Assembly: GCA_026014875.1 (NCBI GenBank)
Contig: JAOZHO010000034.1
Coordinates: 120,867 to 184,866 of the forward strand
Direction of reading: 5' to 3'
From: Candidatus Bathyarchaeota archaeon
GTDB lineage: Archaea; Thermoproteota; Bathyarchaeia; TCS64
Length of the DNA stretch: 64,000 nucleotides
Shown: positions 25,743 through 33,871 of the stretch, piece after piece
Position numbering within the stretch: the first letter of the stretch is position 1
Layout: each line of letters begins with the position of its first letter
Program-made: the position numbers and the translations under genes
Notes under the pieces: generated by a model
Told to the model about the DNA's origin: nothing
The model's input: the letters and a program-made list of their open reading frames with translations, nothing else
Database searches by the model: none

Positions 25743-25901
25743 TTGATCGATATTGTTACGGTCATCACGTGGGGCCTTTTGCTGTTTTCCCTGGTTATTT
25801 TCTATTTCTTCGGCAGGTTTACGGTGAAGTTGATCAGGCAGCATCATGATATCTCTGGCCTGCTGTATGAGTTCGAGGAGCAGGAGAAAGAGGGTAAATA
25901 G
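25743..25901 (+). CDS. Small membrane protein (52 residues), hypothetical
   Basis: A TTG at 25743 behind GGCGAGGGCG opens a frame to TAG 25899-25901. It encodes one membrane helix (IVTVITWGLLLFSLVIFYFF) followed by a charged tail with a helical end (LIRQHHDISGLLYEFEEQE). The hydrophobic-then-acidic layout looks like a real small membrane protein rather than noise. It lies between the acetyltransferase and the YkgJ-type gene on the same strand. Function unknown. Confidence 0.5.
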   Translation: MIDIVTVITWGLLLFSLVIFYFFGRFTVKLIRQHHDISGLLYEFEEQEKEGK

Positions 25902-25973
25902 TTCTGGTTGAGCGTTGCCTGTTTCTGTCTCTGGACATGTTGTTCGCGATAGGTATTTAGCTCTCGGGGGGGG

Positions 25974-26492
25974 ATGAGGTTGCGTAATATGGGGAAAACT
26001 GGTCTCATCCCGTGGACCGAGGTGCGTTCTTGGTCCTGCGTAGCCTGTGGTAACTGCTGTAATGGGTACAAGGTGCCCTTGAAGACTGAGGAGTATGCAA
26101 AGGTGGCGCAGGTTTATGGGACGGGGGTGCTGGAGTTTGGGGTGGGGCGGGTGTTTCTCCGGACTGGGCGGGGGAATCGGTGTGTCTTCCAGAGGCCTAC
26201 GGTGGGCCGGTGGGTTTGCAGCCTCCAGGGGATGAAGCCGATGGCGTGTAAATTGTTCCCGTTCAGGATTCATTCCAAACCGGTGTATAAGCGGGGGGAT
26301 ACCAGTGCGTATCGGCATCGGGGGAGGACTTTTTATGTGTATCTGGATCCCGAGTGCGGGGGGATTCAGATCGGGAGCCCGACTCAGAGGTTCCGGGATG
26401 AGATTCTGCCGGAGATCGTGCGGATCGGGATGGGGGAGCGGGTGAAGCAGAAGTACACGACGTCCAAGTATGTCTCGTGGACTCCTCCCTGA
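25974..26492 (+). CDS. YkgJ family Cys-cluster protein
   Basis: The 172 residues carry the YkgJ/Fe-S oxidoreductase-like signature WSCVACGNCCNGYKV near residue 24, then CVFQRP, WVCSLQGMKPMACKLFPFRI around residues 67-97. These eight-odd Cys residues are thought to bind zinc or an iron-sulfur cluster. The role in the cell is unknown. Start ATG 25974 or ATG 25989. It is convergent with the amidohydrolase, 16 bases from its end. Confidence 0.85.
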   Translation: MRLRNMGKTGLIPWTEVRSWSCVACGNCCNGYKVPLKTEEYAKVAQVYGTGVLEFGVGRVFLRTGRGNRCVFQRPTVGRWVCSLQGMKPMACKLFPFRIHSKPVYKRGDTSAYRHRGRTFYVYLDPECGGIQIGSPTQRFRDEILPEIVRIGMGERVKQKYTTSKYVSWTPP

Positions 26493-26508
26493 CTTGGATG
26501 GGCCTCGA

Positions 26509-27903
26509 TCAGTTTTGGCGTGTCCTCTCCTCCCAGTTCTTCCTCTGGTATGGGTGATCCGCGAAGAATCGTTCGATGATCTCCTCGACTCGGCCCTGGG
26601 CTCTGGTGAGGGCTTCTCTCTGGTTGATGGTGGTGAGTCTCTTGTCTTGTTTCAGGGTGTTGCCGTCGACGATGACCGTGGAGATGTCGTCGCTGGTGCC
26701 GTAGAGGACGATGCTGGTGAGGGGGTCCATGGTGGGGGTGAGGAGGGGGTTGAGCATGTCGACGAGGATGATGTCGGCCTTCTTACCGGGTTCCAGGGAT
26801 CCAACCTTGTCAGCGACGCCCAGGGTCTCGGCGCCGCCCCGGGTGGCGAGCTCCAGGAGGCGGCGGGGGCTGGGGCGGACGGTGAGGCTTTTGGATGCGA
26901 TCATCCCCTCGGAGCCTCCGACGAGGCGGGCCCGGGTTCTCTGGCCCCGGAGGTTCTGCCTGAGGAGCTGGAGCATGTCGTGGAAATAGTCGTCGGTGCC
27001 TAGGCCGACGGGGATGCCGGTGTCGAGCCATCGGAGGAGGGGATTGGTGACCGCTCGGCAGTGGAGAATCCCCATGCCGGCCTCGACGATGAGTTTGAGG
27101 TCTTTTTCCGTGGCGTAGGTGCAGTGAGCGCCGGTGAGCCTGTAGTTGAGGACGCCGAGGTCTTTCAAGTGCTGGGGCGGGGTCTTGCCGTAGAGTTTCT
27201 CGACCTGGGTGACCTCTCTCCAGCTCTGGCTGAGGTGGGTGGTCATCCTGAGGCCGTGGGCCTCGGCGAGGTCCTTGCATTTGAGGTAGGTCTCGGGGAG
27301 GGCTAGGTCGGCGGCCTTGGGGGCGACGATGGTGGTGATCCGTCCCTCTGCTTTTCCCTCCCATTTCCGGTGGAGGTCGACTGCTCGTTTGTAGGCGGCC
27401 TCTCCCTTCTCGGGGATGTAGTCGTAGGTTCCGTCCATGAGTTTGACGAGGTCAACCTCCTCGATGTCCGCGCCCAGTATGGCCCTGAATCCTGCTTGGG
27501 CGACGCTCTCGGCGAATCCGTGGGGGTATGTGTAGACGACCATGGCGGTGGTGCATCCTGCGTGGATGAATTCGGCGCAGCTGGCGGCTCCGAGCCATTC
27601 CATGTCCTCGGGGCGGCGGTAGCCCTCGAGGGGGAGGTTGACCTTGTAAAAGTCGCCTATGAGCTCGTAGACGCCCCTGAAGTACTGTTGGAGGTGGCTG
27701 TGGGCATTGACGAAGCCGGGGAGGGCGACCATGTGGGTGGCGTCGATGACGTGCTCGGGGCTCCGGGGGGGCCTCACGTCTGGTCCGATCTCCGTGATCC
27801 TGTCGTCCTCGATGAGGATGCTGCCCTCCCTGTAGACTGTCTGGTCTCTGTCCATGGTGGCGATGTATGCGTTCTCGATGAGGGTTTCACCCATGGTTGG
27901 CAC
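26509..27903 (-). CDS. Amidohydrolase (SAH/MTA deaminase or SsnA-like subgroup)
   Basis: Metal-dependent TIM-barrel hydrolase of 464 residues. Visible: the N-terminal urease-alpha-like beta region (YIATMDRDQTVYREGSILIEDDRITEIG), the metal motif NAHSHLQQYFRG (HxH), HLSQSWREV (third His), TGAHCTY (fourth), and GLGTDDYFHDML (Asp). The C-terminal GSLEPGKKADIILVD is typical of the ATZ/TRZ group, which deaminates S-adenosylhomocysteine, methylthioadenosine or guanine-like bases. The exact substrate is not settled. It is divergent from the methyltransferase gene, which would fit a link to SAH recycling, though this is inference. Confidence 0.88.
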   Translation of the reverse strand: MPTMGETLIENAYIATMDRDQTVYREGSILIEDDRITEIGPDVRPPRSPEHVIDATHMVALPGFVNAHSHLQQYFRGVYELIGDFYKVNLPLEGYRRPEDMEWLGAASCAEFIHAGCTTAMVVYTYPHGFAESVAQAGFRAILGADIEEVDLVKLMDGTYDYIPEKGEAAYKRAVDLHRKWEGKAEGRITTIVAPKAADLALPETYLKCKDLAEAHGLRMTTHLSQSWREVTQVEKLYGKTPPQHLKDLGVLNYRLTGAHCTYATEKDLKLIVEAGMGILHCRAVTNPLLRWLDTGIPVGLGTDDYFHDMLQLLRQNLRGQRTRARLVGGSEGMIASKSLTVRPSPRRLLELATRGGAETLGVADKVGSLEPGKKADIILVDMLNPLLTPTMDPLTSIVLYGTSDDISTVIVDGNTLKQDKRLTTINQREALTRAQGRVEEIIERFFADHPYQRKNWEERTRQN

Positions 27904-28027
27904 CTGTTTCGGGGTATGGTTGGTGGGATGATGGATATAATAGGTGGCGGGGTCACCTGAGGGGATTTATCTGCTGCTGTTTTATGGTTGTTGTGGTGTT
28001 GCGTTGGGTTCCGACGATGTCGTGGAT

Positions 28028-28657
28028 ATGAATCGGAGGGCCTGGGAACGGGTCGCCGACCAATATAACCGAAGGGAGCGGGTGATCGTGGGGGCTCTCT
28101 TCGGTGATTTCATGGCTTCTCTCCCGGATGGGGGGAGGGTTCTCGACGTGGGCTCGGGGACGGGGCTGCCCTATGCGGGGGCGCTGGTGGAGCAGGGTTT
28201 CGATGTGGTGGGCGTGGATGTCTCCTCCAGGATGGTGAAGCTGGCCCGGGGGCACGTGCCGGGGGCGTGTTTCGTGAAGATGTCGATGACGGAGATGGCG
28301 TATGAGGAAGAGTTCGACGGCGTCCTGGCGGTCTACAGCATGCTGCTGCTGGATCCCCCGCTGTTCCGAGATGTGGCGGGGAGGGTCGTGGGGGCGTTGA
28401 GGGGGGGCGGGGTGTTCTATCTGGTTTTGAATGAGCCGCGGGAGGAGGGGGCTGACGTGGACGGGGAGGCGGTGGTGGAGATCATGGGGGAGGCGATGTA
28501 CTCCCGGGGATACTCCGTGGGGGAGGTGCGGGGGGTCTTCCTTGCCCTGGGGTTGGAGGAGGCGGGTTTCCGTCGGGGTGTTCACGTGACGGAAGAGTTC
28601 GGGGTGGAGCACATGGTGGAGTTCCTGTTCCGTAAGCCCATGGCTCCGGGCTTGTGA
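28028..28657 (+). CDS. SAM-dependent class I methyltransferase
   Basis: From ATG 28028 the protein of about 209 residues starts MNRRAWERVADQYNRRE, the usual opening of UbiE-like methyltransferases. The SAM motif is GGRVLDVGSGTGLPYA (motif I), then VVGVDVSSRMVKLAR (acidic loop) and FDGVLAVYSMLLL (motif IV region). A longer frame from 27944 adds residues without family features. Substrate unknown. Confidence 0.85.
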   Translation: MNRRAWERVADQYNRRERVIVGALFGDFMASLPDGGRVLDVGSGTGLPYAGALVEQGFDVVGVDVSSRMVKLARGHVPGACFVKMSMTEMAYEEEFDGVLAVYSMLLLDPPLFRDVAGRVVGALRGGGVFYLVLNEPREEGADVDGEAVVEIMGEAMYSRGYSVGEVRGVFLALGLEEAGFRRGVHVTEEFGVEHMVEFLFRKPMAPGL

Positions 28658-28687
28658 GGGGTAGCAGACGATAAGCGTTTCCGGGGG

Positions 28688-29596
28688 CTAGGATAGTCCC
28701 TGGAGCAGTGTGCATACCCGGCATAGGGTATCTGGGCTGGGTTCCCCGCATGTGACGCAGTTGGTGGGGGGTTCCCTGGTCTGGAGGCTGGGGGCGAGTT
28801 TGAGGGCGGTGCGGTAGACCGTGTGCTTGGTTCCGGGGCGTTTGTGTTCCAGGCGATTGAGGATGTCCCGGGCGTCGTTGCGCATGGCTTCGTCTGCGTA
28901 GGGGCAGGGTGTGGCCTGGAATGGGATGCCCGTGAGGTAGGCGTAAAGCGTGGATTCTCGTTCGGGGATCTCGGCGTAGGGTTTGATGCGGCGGACGAAT
29001 CCGGGGAGGGCTCGTCCTCCGGGGTCGATCTGGGCGAGGCGGTTGGTGTCGCCTCTGAGGATGTTGAGGAGGGCGGTCTGGGCCATGTCGTCGAGGTTGT
29101 GGGCGGTTGCGAGGCGGTCTGCGTCGATGTCCCGGGCGGCGGTGTTGAGGGCTCTGCGGCGGAGGACTCCGCAGTAGGTGCAGGCGTGGAGTTCCCTGGG
29201 GGCTGCGGCGATCTCGTCCATGGTGTATCCGAATAGCTCCTTGAAGCTGGTGATGCGGTGTTCGACGCCGAGTTTTTGGGTGGCCTGGGTGGCGAGTCGG
29301 AGGGCCTCGTCTCTGTAGCCTCCTACGCCTTCGTCGATGCTGATGGCTGTGAGTGTGGAGTGGGGGTGGTTCTGCTGGAGTGTGTGGAGTATCTCGAGGA
29401 GGGCGATGCTGTCCTTGCCCCCTGAGAGGCCGAGGGCGACCCGGCTGTCGTGGTCCAGCATGTCGTGGCGGGCGATGGTGTTCCTGACCTTCTCCCTGAT
29501 GGTGGCGGTGAAGCAGTTGGTGCAGAGGCGTTCCCCGCTGTAGGGGCGGTGGTAGATGGAGGGCTCCTTGCGGCATCTGGTGCAGGGCGGGGTCAT
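28688..29596 (-). CDS. tRNA 2-thiolation protein, TtuA/Ncs6 family
   Basis: ATP-pyrophosphatase that activates a tRNA uridine for sulfur insertion. The 302 residues have an N-terminal zinc finger (CTRCRKEP, CTNC), the PP-loop LGLSGGKDSIALLE near residue 53, a central CTYCGVLRR (Fe-S/catalytic Cys region), a second catalytic Cys in ATPCPYADEAMR, and a C-terminal zinc motif (NCVTCGEP, CRVC). This is the TtuA/Ncs6 layout. The gene directly upstream encodes a ubiquitin-like sulfur carrier, the natural sulfur donor. Confidence 0.93.
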   Translation of the reverse strand: MTPPCTRCRKEPSIYHRPYSGERLCTNCFTATIREKVRNTIARHDMLDHDSRVALGLSGGKDSIALLEILHTLQQNHPHSTLTAISIDEGVGGYRDEALRLATQATQKLGVEHRITSFKELFGYTMDEIAAAPRELHACTYCGVLRRRALNTAARDIDADRLATAHNLDDMAQTALLNILRGDTNRLAQIDPGGRALPGFVRRIKPYAEIPERESTLYAYLTGIPFQATPCPYADEAMRNDARDILNRLEHKRPGTKHTVYRTALKLAPSLQTREPPTNCVTCGEPSPDTLCRVCTLLQGLS

Positions 29597-29638
29597 TCGG
29601 TGGTTTCTCCGCTGTGTCGGATTTAAACCCTGTGCGGT

Positions 29639-29932
29639 TCAGCCTCCGTGGGTGACGGAGAGGAGGACGAGGGTGTCCCCGTGGTTGAGGGGGGATTCGA
29701 GTCCTTGGAGGTTGCCGATCTCGACTCCGTTGAGGAGGATGAGGGTGGCGACGGGGGTGCCGGTGACGGGGTCGAGGAGGGCGTCTCTGAGGGGTTGCCC
29801 GTGGATGTCGATGAGGGTGCGGAGGGCCTCGTGGACGTCTGCGCCCTCGGGGAGGGTGATGGTTTCCCGGTCTTTGCCTGCGGCGTCCTTGGCGACCCCC
29901 AGCATCTTGACGGTGATCTCTGCCATTCCCAT
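29639..29932 (-). CDS. Ubiquitin-like sulfur carrier (MoaD/ThiS/SAMP type) linked to TtuA
   Basis: The protein of 97 residues has a beta-grasp fold pattern (AEITVKMLGVAKDAAG, EALRTLIDIHG, VATLILLNGVEI, HGDTLVLLSV) and ends in Gly-Gly, the C-terminus that is thiocarboxylated. It is transcribed with the downstream TtuA gene (42-base gap), as in TtuB-TtuA pairs. ATG 29932 or ATG 29926 are both possible starts. Confidence 0.85.
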   Translation of the reverse strand: MGMAEITVKMLGVAKDAAGKDRETITLPEGADVHEALRTLIDIHGQPLRDALLDPVTGTPVATLILLNGVEIGNLQGLESPLNHGDTLVLLSVTHGG

Positions 29933-29984
29933 GTTCTCACGGGTTCGTAATGTATAAATCTGCGTCGTCTGGGGGGTATGTTGG

Positions 29985-30278
29985 GTGGCGCCTGTGGAGG
30001 TGGAGGTCCGTTATTACGCGATGCTGCGGGAGGCTGCGGGTACCCGGAGGGAGACGGTGGAGATGCCGGAGGCTTCCAGTTTCGGAGACCTCATAGAGTT
30101 CGTGGTGGCCAAGTACGGGGCCCTGTTCCGCCGGTACGTCTTCGACGATGAGGGGCGGGAGCGGGATTATCTCAGCTTCATGGTGAACGGTGTGAGCGTC
30201 CACAGCAGGGAGGGGTTCAACACTCCCCTTGCGGATGGGGACGTGGTGGCGATACTGCCTCCGGTGGGCGGGGGCTAG
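29985..30278 (+). CDS. MoaD-like ubiquitin-like protein with C-terminal Gly-Gly-Gly
   Basis: The GTG-started protein of 97 residues reads VEVRYYAMLREAAGTRRETVEMPEA split over its first 40 positions, then LSFMVNGVSV and PLADGDVVAILPPV ending in GGG. This is the MoaD family: sulfur carrier for molybdopterin synthase, or a SAMP protein modifier. A TATA-like TGTATAAATC lies at 29951-29960, so the start is close to transcription start. It is divergent from the TtuB-like gene, giving two different ubiquitin-like carriers back to back. Confidence 0.88.
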   Translation: MAPVEVEVRYYAMLREAAGTRRETVEMPEASSFGDLIEFVVAKYGALFRRYVFDDEGRERDYLSFMVNGVSVHSREGFNTPLADGDVVAILPPVGGG

Positions 30279-30318
30279 GGCATCTAACTTTATTTAGTGG
30301 GTGTTTGGTTTGTATGGT

Positions 30319-30393
30319 GGGCTCGTGGTCTAGTCAGGATAAGACGTCAGCTTGCGGAGCTGTTGGTCGTGGGTTCGAATCCCACCGAGCCCG
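30319..30393 (+). tRNA. tRNA-Arg (anticodon GCG)
   Basis: Cloverleaf read from sequence: acceptor GGGCTCG / CGAGCCC with discriminator G, D stem GTCT/AGAC, anticodon stem TCAGC/GCTGT (with a T:T at the outer pair) and loop TTGCGGA giving anticodon GCG, variable TGGTC, T stem GTGGG/CCCAC with loop TTCGAAT. No CCA is encoded and no intron is seen. Its 3' end is the attachment site of the island that follows. Confidence 0.93.
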
Positions 30394-30412
30394 CTTTTCA
30401 CTCAACCGGACC
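30381..30412. repeat. attL-like direct repeat: tRNA-Arg 3' end plus flank (copy 1 of 32-bp repeat)
   Basis: The last 13 bases of the tRNA gene and the next 19 bases (CTTTTCACTCAACCGGACC after the terminal G) recur perfectly at 61838-61869. A tRNA 3' end repeated at distance is the classic footprint of tyrosine-recombinase integration. Confidence 0.8.
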
Positions 30413-30528
30413 CGGTCAGCTACTTTCGTTTCCTGTAGAGGGGGTGGCCACCATGGCCATCATCATGACCTGAGTCGTGGCCACGGGTTTAGACATTCCC
30501 CATTCTTATCCTTATCAAGAAGTTTTTC

Positions 30529-30915
30529 TCAGGTAAGTAGACGTTTTTCGCCATCAATCTTCTGAAGGTCCGTAATGTCTTGGCTTACCTCTAGACATCC
30601 TAGATATTTCCCATCTTTGTCTCTTACCGCCAAATAGCGGATGGATACCTTCATCCCCTTGTAGTTTATCCAGAAATCTGCTGCATCCCTTGCACCCGTC
30701 TTCATCTCATCGATGATCTGCTGAACCTTGTGCAGACTCTTACTCGGGTGACAGTCCTGAACCCTTTTACCGATGACGCTTCTCGGACGAGGAAAGATAC
30801 GATCTCCATTCTTGTTAAATATGCGTACGGTATCGGTGTCGTCTACGAACGAGAATTCCACAGGAAGAGTATGAAGTATTATTTCCAACGTCTCTTTACT
30901 AACATTATCAAACAT
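30529..30915 (-). CDS. PAS-domain protein (DUF438-type sensor fragment)
   Basis: The 128-residue protein is a single PAS domain: LEIILHTLPVEFSFVDDTDTV, GDRIFPRPRSVIGKRVQDCHP, ADFWINYKGMKVSIRYLAVRD and YLGCLEVSQDIT. In larger proteins this PAS follows a hemerythrin-like or DUF438 domain and senses heme or redox state; here it stands alone, so it may be a diffusible sensor or a remnant. It lies between two attachment-like repeats (30381-30412 and 31119-31146), inserted in a block that is compact at the other island end. Confidence 0.82.
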   Translation of the reverse strand: MFDNVSKETLEIILHTLPVEFSFVDDTDTVRIFNKNGDRIFPRPRSVIGKRVQDCHPSKSLHKVQQIIDEMKTGARDAADFWINYKGMKVSIRYLAVRDKDGKYLGCLEVSQDITDLQKIDGEKRLLT

Positions 30916-31064
30916 GCTACCACATCATTGAATAATGGATAATAAGATAAATAAAAATATAACATACGAGATTGCTGAACCTAACCTCTTCATAATCCCG
31001 ACTCTTATCCTAGCTAGAATTAGCATCTAAGTGATTTCAAGAAAAAAGATGAGTAAGATGACGA

Positions 31065-31074
31065 TGCGCGCGCA
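31065..31074. repeat. (GC)n tract TGCGCGCGCA
   Basis: First island copy, between the PAS gene and the tRNA remnant; flanked by CGATGACACG-type sequence on the reverse strand. Confidence 0.5.
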
Positions 31075-31118
31075 CGTGTCATCGATGTTATAGGAAAAAG
31101 AGGAAAGAGGCGGAAGAT

Positions 31119-31146
31119 ATCTCCACATAGGGCTGGGTTCGAATCC
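31119..31146. repeat. 28-bp direct repeat (copy 1) overlapping a tRNA 3' remnant
   Basis: Begins ATCTCCACATAGGGCTGGG and runs into the T loop; an identical 28-bp copy is at 61918-61945. In this copy the T arm and acceptor strand are complete to CCA; in the other copy they break off after AATCC. Confidence 0.75.
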
Positions 31147-31241
31147 CAGCGAACCCGCCACAGATCAAACCCACACTGCTTTACTACCTGAGACTGTCAT
31201 TAAGACACAACACACGAGGCGGGGTTTCAAAGACCCTCAGT

Positions 31242-31361
31242 CTAGATCATGCTGATGACCCAAGCATACGTGAAATGTGCGGTGGCAACGCTGAGAGCTA
31301 CGAAAAATAAAGCCGCTATCACCGGGGGCAAGGTTTCCACGCTTGCAATCCTTCTAGTCAA
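31242..31361 (-). CDS. Small membrane protein (39 residues), hypothetical
   Basis: TTG at 31359-31361 stands 6 bases behind a strong GGAGG (AAAGGAGGGACCAATTG on the minus strand) and opens a frame of 39 residues: MTRRIASVETLPP then a single hydrophobic helix VIAALFFVALSVATAHFTYAW. A TATA-like TTATATTG near 31408-31416 would serve it. The combination of promoter, ribosome-binding site and membrane helix supports a real small gene. Function unknown. Confidence 0.5.
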   Translation of the reverse strand: MTRRIASVETLPPVIAALFFVALSVATAHFTYAWVISMI

Positions 31362-31617
31362 TTGGTCCCTCCTTTCAGGCTCGTCTCCTTGATCCGAGGG
31401 ATGGCAGAGACAATATAACCGAAATATTACGGTAAATGTATCGGGCGCCGACTCGGGAGACGAACGTTTATGGCTAGACTGGCGCGCGTGGTCCTGCGCG
31501 CGAGGTGACGCCTACTTGCATATCCCCCTGGTGATGTACCCCCGGTGGGTTTCATCAATACAACGGGGTTAGAACTTCAATCCGAGTAGACTTATGGCGG
31601 TTGATTGTGAAAAGTGT
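31362..31617. other. Intergenic region with two (GC)n tracts
   Basis: Holds GCGCGCG at 31482-31488 and TGCGCGCGA at 31495-31503, separated by TGGTCC, downstream of the DEAD-box helicase. No gene is supported here. Confidence 0.4.
31482..31503. repeat. (GC)n doublet
   Basis: GCGCGCG and TGCGCGCGA separated by six bases, downstream of the DEAD-box helicase gene. Confidence 0.5.
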
Positions 31618-32886
31618 CTAGTGCCTTCGCCTGTAATGGCGCTTCCTGGATTTGAGGCAGGGCAGACAGTAAACCGGGCGTCCGCTGGTTGGTTTGAATG
31701 GCAGTTCGAACTCGGTCTTGCATTTCCGGCAGATCGCCTTGTGCTTCTGAGGCGGGCCGGCCTTCACCCTGACGTTCGTCGTCAGCTCTGTGATGCTAGT
31801 GCTGGTGTGGGCTTTGATGTCGGCCATCGCCTTCTCCTCGCCGTGGGCGACGAACGTGATGGCGGTGCCCTCGGCCTCCATCCTCGCCGTTCTCCCTATC
31901 CTGTGGAAGTATGACAGTGTCTCCCGGGGGATGTTGTAGTTGACGATGTGGGTGATGCCGGTGATGTCTAGGCCCCTCGCCGCGATGTCAGTCGCGACCA
32001 GGAAGTCTATCCTGTGCTTCCTGAAATTCCGGGTCACCCTGTCCCTCTGGGGCTGCGACAGGTTGCCGTGGAGGGCGTCGGCGTTGTATCCGCTTCTCTT
32101 CAGCTTCCTCGCCAGCTGGTGGGCGCCCCTCTTGGTCCTGGTGAATATTATGGCTTTCCGTATCCTCTGGTCGACTATGAGCTCCATCAGTATCGGGTAC
32201 CGGCTGCTGGGGTCCACTCTGACGTATCTCTGCTCGATCTGCTCTAGGGCGATCTCGTCCTTGCTGACCAGGATCTTCTCGGGTCTGTGCATGTATTTGT
32301 CGCATATCTTCCAGATGTTCCGGTCCATGGTGGCGCTGAAGAGGCTGGTCTGCCTGTGCTCGGGGACCCTGTCCAGGATCTTGTTGATGTCCTTGACGAA
32401 GCCCATGTCCAGCATCCTGTCGGCCTCATCGAGGACCACCATGTGGACGTTCTTCAGCTTCAGTGTGCCCCGTTCCAGGTGGTCGATGATCCGACCGGGG
32501 GTTCCCACGACTATGTGGACGCCGCTCTTGAGCTGCCTTATCTGGCGGTTGATCTTCTCTCCGCCGTAGATGGGGCAGACCCGGATACCGGTGTACCTGC
32601 TGATCTTGGAGAGGTGGCCGGCGATCTGTATCGCGAGTTCCCGGGTGGGGGCCAGCACGAGTCCCTGGACTCTCCTATCTAGGAGGTCGATGGACTCCAC
32701 CATCGGGATGCCGAATGCCGCCGTCTTGCCTGTCCCCGTCTGGGCTTGGCCGATCACGTCCCTGCCTTGGAGCAGGGGCATGATTGATTGAGCCTGGATG
32801 GGGGAGGGCTTCTCGAAACCTAGATCCTTGATGCCTCTTAGGACATCCTCACTTAGGGGTAAATCGTTGAAATCTTGTACCTGCAT
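31618..32886 (-). CDS. DEAD-box RNA helicase with C-terminal zinc ribbon
   Basis: ATP-dependent RNA unwinding in ribosome assembly or cold response. Motifs in order: Q motif GFEKPSPIQAQS, AQTGTGKTAAFG (I), APTRELAIQ (Ia), VGTPGRIIDH (Ib), VLDEADRMLDMGF (II), SATM (III), IIFTRTKRGAHQLA (IV), VATDIAARGLDI (V) and HRIGRTAR (VI). After residue 370 a zinc ribbon follows (CRKCKTEFELPF, then YCLPCLKSRKRHYRRRH), a common archaeal addition. Base composition is host-like although it lies between the tRNA and the inner att site. Confidence 0.95.
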   Translation of the reverse strand: MQVQDFNDLPLSEDVLRGIKDLGFEKPSPIQAQSIMPLLQGRDVIGQAQTGTGKTAAFGIPMVESIDLLDRRVQGLVLAPTRELAIQIAGHLSKISRYTGIRVCPIYGGEKINRQIRQLKSGVHIVVGTPGRIIDHLERGTLKLKNVHMVVLDEADRMLDMGFVKDINKILDRVPEHRQTSLFSATMDRNIWKICDKYMHRPEKILVSKDEIALEQIEQRYVRVDPSSRYPILMELIVDQRIRKAIIFTRTKRGAHQLARKLKRSGYNADALHGNLSQPQRDRVTRNFRKHRIDFLVATDIAARGLDITGITHIVNYNIPRETLSYFHRIGRTARMEAEGTAITFVAHGEEKAMADIKAHTSTSITELTTNVRVKAGPPQKHKAICRKCKTEFELPFKPTSGRPVYCLPCLKSRKRHYRRRH

Positions 32887-33117
32887 ACGTATCTGCTTCT
32901 ATCACTAAACTACGCATGCGGGTGCCTTGTCAGCTACTCCAAACATGAATATGTTCGACGTGACAGCACTCAACATGGGAGGTGCCATTTAAAGGTATCC
33001 CAAACTATTCGCGCGGGGGTGGATTAACCATTCTTGAGATTTGCGGGTGCACATATTGATGCCAAGTGGATTGGTGTGACGCCAAATCTTATAACTCTAA
33101 AGGGGTAATCGACGGGG

Positions 33118-33861
33118 ATGAACATCCTCGCATTTATCATGGCTGGATTATTCTGTGGATTCGTGGATTCTTGTCTCGGAATGGGCTTTGGTGTAACCTC
33201 GGCTTCGGTGCTCATAACATTCGGCGTGGCCCCGGCGGTGGCCAGCGCATCGGTCCATGCGGCGGAGGCTGCGGTCGACATCGTCTCCGGCATAGCCCAC
33301 TATAGGCTCGGAAACGTGGATATCAAGATCGCACGGCACCTGCTCATACCTGGAATAATCGCCTCAGTGTTGGGGGCGGTATTCGTCAGCGGGCTCTCGT
33401 TGAAGATGGCCAAGCCCTTCGTCCAGGGCACCCTCCTCCTCATGGGGCTTTACATACTTTTCAGGCACGTTAAAGACTATAATCCTGCGCCGAAAAAGAG
33501 TATGACCAAAAGGAAGGCGATGCTCCTCGGATTCGTCGCCGCCTTCATCGACGTCGCCGTGGGAGGGGGCTGGGGCCCCCTTGGGACGCCGGCGCTCATC
33601 CTGTCGGGGGAGGAGCCGAGGAAAGCCGTGGGGGTGATAGAGTTCACGGAGCCCATCATCAGCCTCGTGGCCGTGTTGACTTTCGGATACACCCTGGGTT
33701 TCGACAAATTCATGTGGGATATGACGATCCCCATGATCATCGGCGGAATCATACTGACCCCCATAGCGAGTGTGTTGACCTCGAAGATGCCCCGACGTTT
33801 GCTCGGCATCCTCATCGGGTTGTGGCTTGTTCTCCTCAACCTCTGGGGACTCCTTGCTTGA
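33118..33861 (+). CDS. TauE/SafE family membrane transporter
   Basis: Probable exporter of sulfite, sulfoacetate or related anions. The 247-residue protein has about eight membrane segments in two repeated halves: GLFCGFVDSCLGMGFGVTSASVL and GFVAAFIDVAVGGGWGPLGTPALIL carry the family's repeated G-rich motif. Start ATG 33118. A small zinc-ribbon gene follows after 10 bases, likely co-transcribed. Confidence 0.9.
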   Translation: MNILAFIMAGLFCGFVDSCLGMGFGVTSASVLITFGVAPAVASASVHAAEAAVDIVSGIAHYRLGNVDIKIARHLLIPGIIASVLGAVFVSGLSLKMAKPFVQGTLLLMGLYILFRHVKDYNPAPKKSMTKRKAMLLGFVAAFIDVAVGGGWGPLGTPALILSGEEPRKAVGVIEFTEPIISLVAVLTFGYTLGFDKFMWDMTIPMIIGGIILTPIASVLTSKMPRRLLGILIGLWLVLLNLWGLLA

Positions 33862-33871
33862 AGGTGGTAAA

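Larger units (their letters stand above)
30916..31241. other. Gap with AT-rich stretch, (GC)n tract and tRNA 3' remnant
   Basis: AT-rich from 30930 to 31060, then TGCGCGCGCA at 31065-31074, then a tRNA 3'-half sequence at 31133-31160: T stem CTGGG/CCCAG, loop TTCGAAT, acceptor strand CGAACCC, then GCCA. No 5' half is found nearby. No protein gene is seen. Confidence 0.6.

Noticed and set aside
26810..27364. Arg/Pro-rich frame inside the amidohydrolase gene on the same strand
   Set aside because: Typical out-of-frame shadow in GC-rich sequence; the amidohydrolase frame carries all metal ligands.
30444..30484. Three TGGCCA palindromes after the tRNA
   Set aside because: Short six-base sites in GC-rich DNA; spacing is irregular and no regulator is linked.
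31133..31160. Possible complete second tRNA gene
   Set aside because: Only the T arm and 3' acceptor strand are present; no matching 5' acceptor, D arm or anticodon arm is found within range, with or without an intron.
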